From Thermoanaerobacter ethanolicus JW 200 (GTDB taxonomy: Bacteria > Bacillota > Thermoanaerobacteria > Thermoanaerobacterales > Thermoanaerobacteraceae), in the NCBI RefSeq assembly GCF_003722315.1, contig NZ_CP033580.1, positions 805,001 through 869,000 of the forward strand: a stretch of DNA of 64,000 nucleotides, read 5' to 3'. Position 1 is the stretch's first letter, and every line of letters begins with the position of its first letter. Shown piece by piece: positions 54,229 through 61,984 of this stretch. The position numbers and the translations under genes are program-made. The notes beneath the pieces are model-generated. The model did no database searches, had not been told where the DNA came from, and saw only the letters and a list, made by a program, of their open reading frames with translations.

Positions 54229-55537
54229 AGAAAAGTTTGTGAGGACGTTTTTGACAGTTTTAGACGGCATGATGGTATTTTTAATTTACACCCTATTAAA
54301 TGGGCTTTTTATTAGAGAAAAAGGTATTTCCTTTGGAATAATCCTTCTAGTTTCTTTAATAAGCGGGGTTTTTAACAATGCAGAAATTGAGATGAAAGAG
54401 AAAACTTATAAACAATTGAATTTAACTATAGGTGTTGTAATTAGCATTTTGTTGAGCGCAATAATTAGTGAAAATTATTATCAACTGGTGGCCATATTCA
54501 TTGTGTTTTTGTATATTTGGTCAAGAGGAGTAAAAAACAGAGGAATATTCGTTAATGATATGTTAAATGTAGAACAATTTTATAAGCAGTTAATAGGTCT
54601 ATTTGTCATAAATATTGCGAACTATTTTATGCCTCTTGAGGGGATATTGATAATTCCTAAATATAGCATTATTTATATTCTGTTGAGCATTTTTTTGCTT
54701 TTAGAAGTTAAAAATCTCAGATTCTCCGATAATAGGTCAAATAAAAGAGTTTCAACTTTTGAGTGGGCAGCAGTAAGCCTTATAATTTTAACTATGATTT
54801 TACTTTCTTCTCCTGCTGTGAGAGGATTTGTCTATCATTATTTGTATGAAGGCATTGTAAAAATTTTTGTTTATGGCGCTTCTTATTTAGCTTATGGTTT
54901 GTTTTTAATGTTGTCAAGGCTTTTTAGCCTGCTGCATATAGACGAAGAGTATTTTAAAAAGGCGATGGAGGAAGCCTTAAAACAAGATAATAGTAAGGAA
55001 AATATGTTTGAGGAGCAGATTCCTCAGGATTATGCTTGGCTTGTCCACATGATAAATGGAATAGCTACTTTATTAGCTGTTGTCATAATAATTGCTTTGA
55101 TAGTATATATTGTAAAAGCAATAACAAAGCTACAAAAAGAAAAGCATGAAAGGGATTTTACAGAAGAAAAAGAGATTGATATAAAAATTGGGGATTTGCA
55201 AACATATAAAAAATTAAAAGGCATAAGCCAGAAAATAGCTGAAAATGTTCGAGAGCGAGTAAAAATTTATAGGGATTCGAGGGAAAGGGTAAGGTATTAT
55301 TATAAAAGATTTTTAAAACACTTATACGAAAACAAAATTCTTGTAAAAGGCAACCATTCTAGTGAAGATGTTTATAAAAAAGTGGTGGAAGTTTTTCCTC
55401 TTGTGCATTCTGCAATGGAGGAAATTACAGCTCTTTACGAAAAAGTAAGATATGGAAATTATTATCCTCAATATGAGGAAGTAAAGGAATTTGAAATAAA
55501 GTTAAGAGAAATTATAAAAAATTTGAAACAAATTTAG
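54212..55537 (+). CDS. Membrane protein with DUF4129-type C-terminus
   Basis: The 441-residue protein has about seven to eight membrane spans in the first 200 residues, then one further span (TLLAVVIIIALIVYIVKAI) and a soluble C-terminal part of about 110 residues (YYKRFLKHLYENKILVKGNHSSEDVYKKVVEV) similar to DUF4129 domains. Those usually end transglutaminase-like proteins in MoxR/DUF58 clusters; the transglutaminase core is not seen here. Two starts are possible: TTG 54212 behind GAGGGGA, chosen, and ATG 54194 without a ribosome site. It overlaps the DUF58 gene. Confidence 0.72.
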   Translation: MKLWDREKFVRTFLTVLDGMMVFLIYTLLNGLFIREKGISFGIILLVSLISGVFNNAEIEMKEKTYKQLNLTIGVVISILLSAIISENYYQLVAIFIVFLYIWSRGVKNRGIFVNDMLNVEQFYKQLIGLFVINIANYFMPLEGILIIPKYSIIYILLSIFLLLEVKNLRFSDNRSNKRVSTFEWAAVSLIILTMILLSSPAVRGFVYHYLYEGIVKIFVYGASYLAYGLFLMLSRLFSLLHIDEEYFKKAMEEALKQDNSKENMFEEQIPQDYAWLVHMINGIATLLAVVIIIALIVYIVKAITKLQKEKHERDFTEEKEIDIKIGDLQTYKKLKGISQKIAENVRERVKIYRDSRERVRYYYKRFLKHLYENKILVKGNHSSEDVYKKVVEVFPLVHSAMEEITALYEKVRYGNYYPQYEEVKEFEIKLREIIKNLKQI

Positions 55538-55538
55538 A

Positions 55539-55568
55539 TTTACTTTGTTGGAATAAATCGTATATAAT
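55539..55568 (+). promoter_or_regulatory. Possible promoter of lemA
   Basis: TTTACT (55539-55544), 18 bases, TATAAT (55563-55568), which would give lemA its own promoter about 40 bases upstream. Confidence 0.5.
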
Positions 55569-55612
55569 AGTACTATAGAAAGTATTTAGAAAATAGTGAG
55601 AGGGGAATGGCA

Positions 55613-56185
55613 GTGAAAAATCCGCTAATTATTACATTGATTGTTTTGGCTGTAATAGCTGTATTAGTATTTGGGACAATTTATGGAACTTATAACCAAT
55701 TAGTGGCGTTAGATGAAAATGTAAATAGTAAATGGAGTCAGATTGATAATCAGCTTCAAAGAAGGGCTAATTTAATTCCTAATTTAGTAGAGACTGTTAA
55801 AGGATATGCAGCACATGAAAAAGAGATTTTTGATAGTGTAAATAAAGCGAGAGAAAAACTTTTAAGTGCCAACACTGTTGCTGAAAAAGCAGCTTCAAAT
55901 GATGAATTAAATACAGCATTGGGGAGGCTTCTTGCTATTGCAGAAAATTATCCTAATTTAAAAGCTGATGCAAATTTCAGGCAGTTAAGCGACGAACTAG
56001 CAGGAACTGAAAACAGAATAGCTGTAGCGAGAATGGATTATAACAATGCTGTTCAAGCTTATAACACCAAGATAAGGTCTTTTCCAACCTCTATCATCGC
56101 CAATATGTTTGGGTTTAAGGAAAGAGAATATTTTAAAGCAGATGAAGCAGCAAAAACTGTGCTTAAAGTAGATTTTTCCAAATAA
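55613..56185 (+). CDS. lemA: LemA family protein
   Basis: A 190-residue protein with one N-terminal membrane span (LIITLIVLAVIAVLVFGTIYG) and a helical extracytoplasmic LemA domain (NSKWSQIDNQLQRRANLIPNLVETVKGYAAHEKE; DELAGTENRIAVARMDYNNAVQAYN). Function is unknown; in many bacteria it neighbours a TPM-domain protein. The exported protein beginning at 63901 resembles such a partner, 7.7 kb away. GTG 55613 follows GAGGGGA; ATG 55607 is too near that site. Confidence 0.92.
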   Translation: MKNPLIITLIVLAVIAVLVFGTIYGTYNQLVALDENVNSKWSQIDNQLQRRANLIPNLVETVKGYAAHEKEIFDSVNKAREKLLSANTVAEKAASNDELNTALGRLLAIAENYPNLKADANFRQLSDELAGTENRIAVARMDYNNAVQAYNTKIRSFPTSIIANMFGFKEREYFKADEAAKTVLKVDFSK

Positions 56186-56230
56186 GCATTCCTGCAATAA
56201 ATTAAAATAGCCTTTGCAAAAATGGTTAAT

Positions 56231-56245
56231 ATTTTACTTTGTCAA
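56231..56245 (+). repeat. Fragment identical to the right end of the IS1182-like element
   Basis: ATTTTACTTTGTCAA equals 34120-34134, just inside the right end of the intact element, and TTGAAGCTG follows a few bases on. It marks the border between lemA and the asr block. A chance match in AT-rich DNA is possible but unlikely at this length. Confidence 0.5.
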
Positions 56246-56304
56246 AATGTTGAAGCTGATGGGTGCATTTTAATCGGTGTGGCTGCAGGCTGTGCTTCGC
56301 GGCG

Positions 56305-57189
56305 CTACCTTATGCTGTAATTATAAAGGTGTCTTATAAACTCTTCGAACAGATTCGACTTGAACTTATCTTTATGATAAATAATGCTAAACTTCCTTTC
56401 AAACCTTATATTTTCAATGTCAACTTTTACGAGCCTACCGCCTCTTATCTCCTTTTTCACTGCCAGCCTGGATATGACCGAAACACCTATATTAGCTTCG
56501 ACGGCCTTTTTTATGGCCTCCGTATTGTTAAGAACGTATTTTATTCTGTACCTCACGTTATTTCTCGCCATGGTCTCCTCAAAGATCTCCCTCGTCCCAC
56601 TTCCCTTTTCTCGCATGATTATATCCTCATTTTCAATCTCTGCGGGGCTGATGCTTTTTTTCTCTGCCCACCTGTGGCTTTTTGAGCATACAAGATATAA
56701 CTCATCATCTATATAGGGTGTTACAACAATGTCCCTTGAATGGACCGGACCTTCGACAATGCCAAGGTCTATAGAATTGTTAAATATCAGCTTTTCTATC
56801 TCTGCCGTGTTGCCAATCGTAAAGTAGACGTCGATACTGAACTTTTTCCTGAACTCGCCGATTATCTCCGGTAGCAGGTAAATTCCCACCGTTGTACTGG
56901 TTCCCACTCTCAGCCTTCCCATCCTCATGTTCTTCACATCATCAAGAGTACTCTCTGCTTCCTTGACAAGATTGAGTATCCGCTTTCCGTAACTATACAG
57001 GATTTCTCCAGCATACGTGAGACTGAGATTCCTACCTATCCTGTCAAAGAGTCTAACTTGGAGTTCTCCCTCCATCTGCGATATGGCCTGGCTGATAGCA
57101 GGTTGGGACATATAAAGTTTTTTTGCGGCAGCAGACATGCTCTTTAACTCGCAAACGGTTACGAAAATCTCTATATCCCTGAGGGTCAC
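56305..57189 (-). CDS. LysR-family transcriptional regulator
   Basis: A 294-residue regulator with an N-terminal winged HTH (MSAAAKKLYMSQPAISQAISQMEGELQVRLFDRIGRN) and a two-lobed sensor domain (GTSTTVGIYLLPEIIGEF, LGIVEGP, VSVISRLAVKKE). It is divergent from asrABC with a 395-base gap, the normal arrangement for a LysR activator and its target, so it probably controls sulfite reductase genes in response to a sulfur compound. GTG 57189 lies behind GAGGTGA; the frame extends 33 codons upstream without a ribosome site. Base composition is visibly richer in C and G than the flanking genes. Confidence 0.88.
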   Translation of the reverse strand: MTLRDIEIFVTVCELKSMSAAAKKLYMSQPAISQAISQMEGELQVRLFDRIGRNLSLTYAGEILYSYGKRILNLVKEAESTLDDVKNMRMGRLRVGTSTTVGIYLLPEIIGEFRKKFSIDVYFTIGNTAEIEKLIFNNSIDLGIVEGPVHSRDIVVTPYIDDELYLVCSKSHRWAEKKSISPAEIENEDIIMREKGSGTREIFEETMARNNVRYRIKYVLNNTEAIKKAVEANIGVSVISRLAVKKEIRGGRLVKVDIENIRFERKFSIIYHKDKFKSNLFEEFIRHLYNYSIR

Positions 57190-57386
57190 AACGATCACCT
57201 CATATAACCATAAAATTATCATTTTCATAATATCATAATACTTTACTAATGAAAAGATAAAAAACTCGGCATTCTTAAACTTTCTCAAGTCTTGTGTGTT
57301 GTTGGCCTTGTATAAATTATTATTATCATTGATATAACTATTTATTATTAGACTAAAATTTTTATGGGTGTTATACTTATATCAAA

Positions 57387-57414
57387 GTTAATTATTTAAC
57401 GTTAATTATTTAAC
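57387..57414 (+). repeat. Tandem 14-bp repeat in the lysR-asr divergent region
   Basis: GTTAATTATTTAAC occurs twice without a gap (57387-57400, 57401-57414). Each unit is itself nearly palindromic. It is a candidate binding site for the divergently encoded LysR protein. Confidence 0.6.
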
Positions 57415-57506
57415 ATAAAAATTTAAAAAGAAAATTCTGAACATTCTGTTTGGACTTGAGGTACTGTTCCAGTTATTCAATCTGCCTTTTTTATTTGTCG
57501 AGTTCT

Positions 57507-57535
57507 AAGATTGATGGTTTTTGTCAATCTTTTTG
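57507..57535 (+). promoter_or_regulatory. Terminator-like hairpin in the asr leader
   Basis: AAGATTGA (57507-57514) and TCAATCTT (57524-57531) followed by TTTTG, 50 bases before the asrA start. No other gene ends here on this strand, so it may be an attenuator. The rest of 57190-57584 shows no further assignable feature. Confidence 0.55.
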
Positions 57536-57584
57536 TATCTGGATTATAAAGAATATCAAATGATGTATATTGAGGAGGAAGAAG

Positions 57585-58418
57585 ATGAGTTATTGTGTAA
57601 ACATTAAAAGGATGAATGAAATCTTAAAAGAATTGCAAAAAGAGTATAAGGTATATGCTCCTGTGCGCTTTGAAAAGCGTGGTCGTTATTCAGACACTGA
57701 TTTGATTCGATATGCAGAAATTAACTCAATTGAGGATGTAGTCTACGATGAGAAATCAGATTTTTCACCAAAAGAAGTGATTTATCCGATTACCCAGGCG
57801 CTATTCTACTTTACCGAATATGAATATATGGAAAGCAAGGTAGATGACAAAAAGATTCTGATATTTGCACGCCCCTGTGATATAAATGGCTTTAGACGAC
57901 TTGATACTATCTTTCTCAAAAACGGAGGAACAGAAGATATTTACTACAAGCGTTTACGGGAAAAAGTAAAGTTTATTTTAATGGAATGCAAAGAAGGAGG
58001 TTGGGATAGTTGTTTCTGCGTCTCAATGGGCTCCAATAAAACCGACGACTACAGTTTAGCAGTTAGATTTGGCGATGATAAGATATTGGTAGAAATAAAA
58101 GACGATGAATTTACCAATTTATTTGCCGATGAAAGAGAAGTAGAATTTACCCCTGAATTCGTTACCTCTAACCCGACAAAAGTTAACATCCCTGAAATTG
58201 ATAGCCATGAATTATTAGAAAAAATTTACGATCTCGATATGTGGAAAAGTTATAATTCAAGATGTATAAGCTGTGGAGCCTGTACCGCTGTGTGCATAAC
58301 CTGCAGCTGTTTTAACACATTAGACGTAATATACACAGAAAACGGAAAAGTTGGTGAGAGGAGAAGGGTTCAGGCTAGCTTATGCACGAAGATTTCACGA
58401 CAATGGCAGGTGGACTGA
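57585..58418 (+). CDS. asrA: Anaerobic sulfite reductase subunit A, N-terminal part (frameshifted)
   Basis: AsrA is the ferredoxin-like electron-transfer subunit of the cytoplasmic sulfite reductase that forms sulfide. This frame gives 277 residues with the first cluster motif CISCGACTAVCITCSC (near residue 230), then leaves the true protein at about base 58380 and ends in unrelated residues (LCTKISRQWQVD). The remaining AsrA sequence continues in another frame from 58382. One base appears to be missing between AGC (58377-58379) and ATG (58382). The ATG at 57585 is preceded by GAGGAGGAAG. If the shift is real, the sulfite reductase lacks an intact subunit A. Confidence 0.85.
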   Translation: MSYCVNIKRMNEILKELQKEYKVYAPVRFEKRGRYSDTDLIRYAEINSIEDVVYDEKSDFSPKEVIYPITQALFYFTEYEYMESKVDDKKILIFARPCDINGFRRLDTIFLKNGGTEDIYYKRLREKVKFILMECKEGGWDSCFCVSMGSNKTDDYSLAVRFGDDKILVEIKDDEFTNLFADEREVEFTPEFVTSNPTKVNIPEIDSHELLEKIYDLDMWKSYNSRCISCGACTAVCITCSCFNTLDVIYTENGKVGERRRVQASLCTKISRQWQVD

Positions 58419-58636
58419 GTTTCAGGAAAACCGCGGGAGAGCGGATGAGGTTCAGAACTCTGCATAAAATTTATGACTATAAACTTCGTTTCAAAGACGA
58501 GCACATGTGTGTAGGATGCGGGCGATGTGATGAAAGATGTCCTGAACTAATATCTTTTCCGGCTACCATTAATCGCCTGTATGATGAAGTGGAAAAACTC
58601 AAAAAAGCGGAGACAACAAATAAAGATATAAGGTAA
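58382..58636 (+). CDS. asrA: Anaerobic sulfite reductase subunit A, C-terminal part (frameshifted)
   Basis: The 84 codons from 58382 encode HEDFTTMAGGLSFRKTAGERMRF and the second [4Fe-4S] motif CVGCGRCDERCPE, which normally end AsrA. The frame is shifted against 57585-58418, with an overlap of 37 bases. No ribosome site precedes the ATG. I see no slippery heptamer at the junction, so a real deletion or a sequencing error is more likely than programmed frameshifting. Confidence 0.82.
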   Translation: MHEDFTTMAGGLSFRKTAGERMRFRTLHKIYDYKLRFKDEHMCVGCGRCDERCPELISFPATINRLYDEVEKLKKAETTNKDIR

Positions 58637-58663
58637 ACAGCATCAATTGAGGAGGTAAAGTAA

Positions 58664-59455
58664 ATGAGTGAAAATATAATGCTTCCAGTTCCCCATAAAA
58701 TAATCGATATTATACACGAAACAGAAAATGAATATACTTTCAGAATAGAAACCAATGCAAAGGTAAAACATGGACAATTCTTTCAGGTGTCTTTACCTAA
58801 AATCGGAGAAGGCCCTATATCGGTAAGTTCGATGGGAGATAATTGGGTAGAACTCACCATACGGAAGGTAGGAAAACTTACCAATGAAATATTTAATTTA
58901 AAACCCGGTGATAAGATATTTATGCGAGGCCCTTATGGTAATTCATTCCCTGTAGATGATTTTAAGGGTAAGGATCTAGTTGTCATCGCCGGTGGAACTG
59001 GGGTTTCTCCTGTTAGAAGCCTTTTAAAGTATTTTTATGAACATCCAGATGAAATACACTCTCTGTATTTCATTGCGGGATTTAAGGACGAAAAGAGTAT
59101 ACTGTTCAAAGAGGATTTAAATAATTTTAGAAGCAGGTTTAACACAATTTATACTCTTGATAAAGATAAGATAGAAGGCTTTGAGGTCGGCCTTGTTACA
59201 GAACACATTAAGAAAATACCATTTGACAGCTTTGAAAATTACAATGTAGTAATTGTAGGTCCTCCTGTTATGATGCACTTTGCCGCTTTAGAATGTTTAA
59301 AGAACGGTGTAGCCGAAGATAAAATTTGGTTATCTTTTGAAAGGAAAATGTCTTGTGGCGTCGGCAAGTGTGGCCATTGCAAGATAAATGAGACATATGT
59401 TTGTCTGGAAGGGCCTGTCTTTAATTATACTAAAGCAAAAAATCTGTTGGATTAA
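58664..59455 (+). CDS. asrB: Anaerobic sulfite reductase subunit B
   Basis: A 263-residue FAD/NAD(P)H-binding reductase of the ferredoxin-NADP reductase fold: FAD-binding RVET-type segment PISVSSMGDN, NAD-binding VVIAGGTGVSPVRSLL (near residue 108), and a C-terminal [2Fe-2S] motif CGVGKCGHCKI...C. It feeds electrons from NADH to AsrA and AsrC. GGAGGTAAAG precedes the ATG. It lies 27 bases after the asrA end. Confidence 0.95.
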   Translation: MSENIMLPVPHKIIDIIHETENEYTFRIETNAKVKHGQFFQVSLPKIGEGPISVSSMGDNWVELTIRKVGKLTNEIFNLKPGDKIFMRGPYGNSFPVDDFKGKDLVVIAGGTGVSPVRSLLKYFYEHPDEIHSLYFIAGFKDEKSILFKEDLNNFRSRFNTIYTLDKDKIEGFEVGLVTEHIKKIPFDSFENYNVVIVGPPVMMHFAALECLKNGVAEDKIWLSFERKMSCGVGKCGHCKINETYVCLEGPVFNYTKAKNLLD

Positions 59456-59471
59456 TCGGAGGGATAATTAT

Positions 59472-60479
59472 ATGAGTTACGATATAGATGTAAAAAAGGT
59501 TCGAAGAAATTGTTATCGTCAGTCAAAAGTGCGGGGGGAGTTCATGCTCCAGATACGCGTTCCCGGCGGTGTTATAGATGCCAAATATCTGTCATTTTTT
59601 CAGCATATTGCGGAAACTTGGGGAAACGGAGAATTTCACCTGGGAGTCAGACAGACAATTTCAATACCAGGGATCAAATATGAATATATAGATGAGGTTA
59701 ACAAATATATAAGACCATATATCGAAGAAATTGAAGTAAATTTATGCGGCGTTGATATGGCAGTTGATGACAACGGGTATCCGACCATAGGAGCTCGTAA
59801 TATAATGGCTTGCATAGGTAATCGTCATTGCATATATGCTAACATTGATACAACCGACCTGGCCAGAAAAATAGAAAAGATTATATTCCCCAGCGATTAT
59901 CATATAAAATTAAATATATCAGGATGTCCTAACGACTGTGCTAAAGCTCACGTTAGTGATATCGGTATAATTGGTATTACAAAGCCGGAATACGATTATG
60001 AGCGCTGTATAGGGTGTAAAAAGTGTGTAGAAGCGTGTGCTCATCATGCAACGCGTGTTTTATCTGTAGAAAAAGGAAAAATCGTGAAAGATACCTGCTG
60101 CTGCGTCGGCTGTGGCGAATGCGTCCTAGTGTGTCCAACTGGTGCTTGGACCAGGAACCCTAAAAAATTCTACAGAGTATTGATCGGCGGCAGAACAGGA
60201 AAACAAACACCTCGTATGGGAAAAATCTTTTTAAACTGGGTTACAGAAGATGTGGTTTTAGGTGTACTTAAAAACTGGGAGACATTTTCTGCTTATGTTA
60301 TGAATAACAAACCTGAATACATTCATGGTGGACACCTTATTGACAGAGTGGGATATAACAAATTTAAAGAAATGATATTAAAAGATGTCAAACTTAACCC
60401 AGAAGCTATGGTGGCTGAAAGGGTATTATGGACAGAAACCGAATACAGGTCTAATTTTAATGTAAAACCTGTAACCTAA
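59472..60479 (+). CDS. asrC: Anaerobic sulfite reductase subunit C (siroheme)
   Basis: A 335-residue catalytic subunit that reduces sulfite to sulfide on a coupled siroheme-[4Fe-4S] centre. The coupling cysteines are in ACIGNRHC and SGCPNDCAKAH (near residues 115 and 155). Two ferredoxin-type clusters follow in CIGCKKCVEACAH and CVGCGECVLVCPTGAW. ATG 59472 follows GGAGGGATAA; the frame opens earlier inside asrB. Length is normal for AsrC. Confidence 0.95.
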   Translation: MSYDIDVKKVRRNCYRQSKVRGEFMLQIRVPGGVIDAKYLSFFQHIAETWGNGEFHLGVRQTISIPGIKYEYIDEVNKYIRPYIEEIEVNLCGVDMAVDDNGYPTIGARNIMACIGNRHCIYANIDTTDLARKIEKIIFPSDYHIKLNISGCPNDCAKAHVSDIGIIGITKPEYDYERCIGCKKCVEACAHHATRVLSVEKGKIVKDTCCCVGCGECVLVCPTGAWTRNPKKFYRVLIGGRTGKQTPRMGKIFLNWVTEDVVLGVLKNWETFSAYVMNNKPEYIHGGHLIDRVGYNKFKEMILKDVKLNPEAMVAERVLWTETEYRSNFNVKPVT

Positions 60480-60637
60480 CGTTAAATTGGCATGGAATAG
60501 TGAAGGAATCAAGACGTGTATAGGTGCACGTTATTGCAAAAATGGTGTTGGTGATGTCCATGTTATGGCCGAGCAGCCAAGCATATAGTATCCTTAGGCA
60601 ATTTACAAGGAAATATAAAGGCAGGTGAATAAGATTG

Positions 60638-61399
60638 ATGAAAGAAATTGTAGATTCTCATGTACATGTTTCATTACTTCCCTTCGAAGGATGGGAGAGC
60701 ATGGCACTAGCCGGAGTAAAGAAAATTATTGGCTGCTCCCTATTTTTTGGGGCAAAACATGCAGAAACACTCTTTGATCATTTCCATCAGATGTTAACTC
60801 TTTCTGTAAGCAATGCTGTTAAAAAAGATATTAAACTTTATGTAACCATTGGCATTCACCCTATGGGAATACCGGATGACTGGCCCAGAGTGATCGACGC
60901 TCTTCCATCCTACCTTAAAATGAGTGGTGTCATTGGGCTTGGTGAGATCGGCCTACATGAGGGAAACAAGCGGGAAGAGGAGGTTTTCCGTGAGCAATTG
61001 AAGATTGCCAAGGAATACAGGGTTCCAGTAATTATTCATACTCCGCCACAGAATAGAGTGGAAATTACCGAAAAAATAATTGAAATTGCTGCTACTGTGG
61101 GGATGGAACCAGGAAAAATGATTATAGACCATGCTAATTTAGATATTATTGACTTAATCGAAGACTTTGGGGCTGTTCCCGGTCTTACTATTCGCCAGGA
61201 GGGGCTCACTTCTCAACTATTGCTGAATAATCTGGAACGCTTTCAGCGAGGTGTACTAAATAGCGATTACAGCAATCTAAAACCCAATGATCTGCTGAGC
61301 GTACCCAAGACCGTGTGGTACTTAGAATTGAACGGAGCTTCTCCTGAAGTCATTGCTCGAATTGCGAGATACAATGCTGAAGAAGTTTTTGGTATTTAA
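60638..61399 (+). CDS. TatD-family metal-dependent hydrolase
   Basis: A 253-residue TIM-barrel hydrolase with the TatD ligands in order: DSHVHV at the N-terminus, GIHPMG, GEIGLHEG, VIIHTPP, IDHAN and a late Asp in NSDYSN. Classical TatD proteins are DNases, but this sequence is divergent and lies with the asr genes, so its substrate is open. AGGTGAATAAG precedes ATG 60638. The 158 bases between asrC and this gene show no terminator that I can identify, so cotranscription with asr is possible. Confidence 0.82.
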   Translation: MKEIVDSHVHVSLLPFEGWESMALAGVKKIIGCSLFFGAKHAETLFDHFHQMLTLSVSNAVKKDIKLYVTIGIHPMGIPDDWPRVIDALPSYLKMSGVIGLGEIGLHEGNKREEEVFREQLKIAKEYRVPVIIHTPPQNRVEITEKIIEIAATVGMEPGKMIIDHANLDIIDLIEDFGAVPGLTIRQEGLTSQLLLNNLERFQRGVLNSDYSNLKPNDLLSVPKTVWYLELNGASPEVIARIARYNAEEVFGI

Positions 61400-61487
61400 A
61401 CTGTTCAGTAATATGATTTATTGCTAAGTCATAGTATTTAAAAACCAACCTACTTAGTGGTAAATCCATAATAAAGGAGAGAAGAGT

Positions 61488-61814
61488 ATGCCACTCAACA
61501 ATGACCAAGATGAATTTCTTGATTTAACAATCCTCACCTACCTCAAAAAGCTTGGGCCGGAATATGCGAAACTTTTGGCGAGGCGCCTAGGTTTATCATT
61601 AGAAGAAAGCAGAAAGCGACTTCAAAGTTTGGAGGAGAGAGGACTAATCAAGCGAGTGGAAAGAAGAATAGTTAAATATTACCATCGACGACGAAAAAGT
61701 GTTAAGCATCGCAATCACACATATTATGAGCTCACTAGGGAAGGGGAACTTTTTCTAAGACAGGCGAGGAAGGAAATTGATATTAATTTTGACATCGAAT
61801 ACCCTAACAGATAA
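61488..61814 (+). CDS. Small winged-helix protein, DUF2250-like
   Basis: A 108-residue basic protein with a predicted winged helix (DLTILTYLKKLGPEYAKLLARRLGLSLEESRKRLQSLEERGLIKRV) and a basic wing (YYHRRRKSVKHRNHTYYELTREGE). It resembles DUF2250-type proteins, mainly known from archaea and some thermophilic bacteria. AAAGGAGAGAAG precedes the ATG. It may regulate the TatD-like gene or the asr block; no target can be named. Confidence 0.75.
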   Translation: MPLNNDQDEFLDLTILTYLKKLGPEYAKLLARRLGLSLEESRKRLQSLEERGLIKRVERRIVKYYHRRRKSVKHRNHTYYELTREGELFLRQARKEIDINFDIEYPNR

Positions 61815-61897
61815 AATGACTTATTTGTGTTTGTTAAAGCTTGTTGGCCCTCAAGCGAAGTGGACTAAAATGCACAATATGATAAAATTTCTCTATG

Positions 61898-61945
61898 TTA
61901 TTGTGAAACCTCAAAAGGCTCTAAAAATAATTTGTTTCACAATAA
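61898..61945 (+). promoter_or_regulatory. Perfect 12-bp inverted repeat before sufS
   Basis: TTATTGTGAAAC (61898-61909) and GTTTCACAATAA (61934-61945) flank 24 bases. No T-run follows. It may be an operator for the suf genes or the end of the preceding transcript, and it also marks the border of the asr block. Confidence 0.6.
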
Positions 61946-61984
61946 ATTAACCTAAAAGGGTCATATATGGAGGAGGATTTTAAA

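Noticed and set aside
56263-56716. Two long plus-strand frames opposite the LysR gene
   Set aside because: They mirror the coding strand of a clear LysR protein and have no ribosome site or recognisable motif.
58370-58400. Programmed -1 frameshifting in asrA
   Set aside because: No X-XXY-YYZ heptamer or adjacent stimulatory hairpin is visible at the junction; a deletion or sequencing error is simpler.
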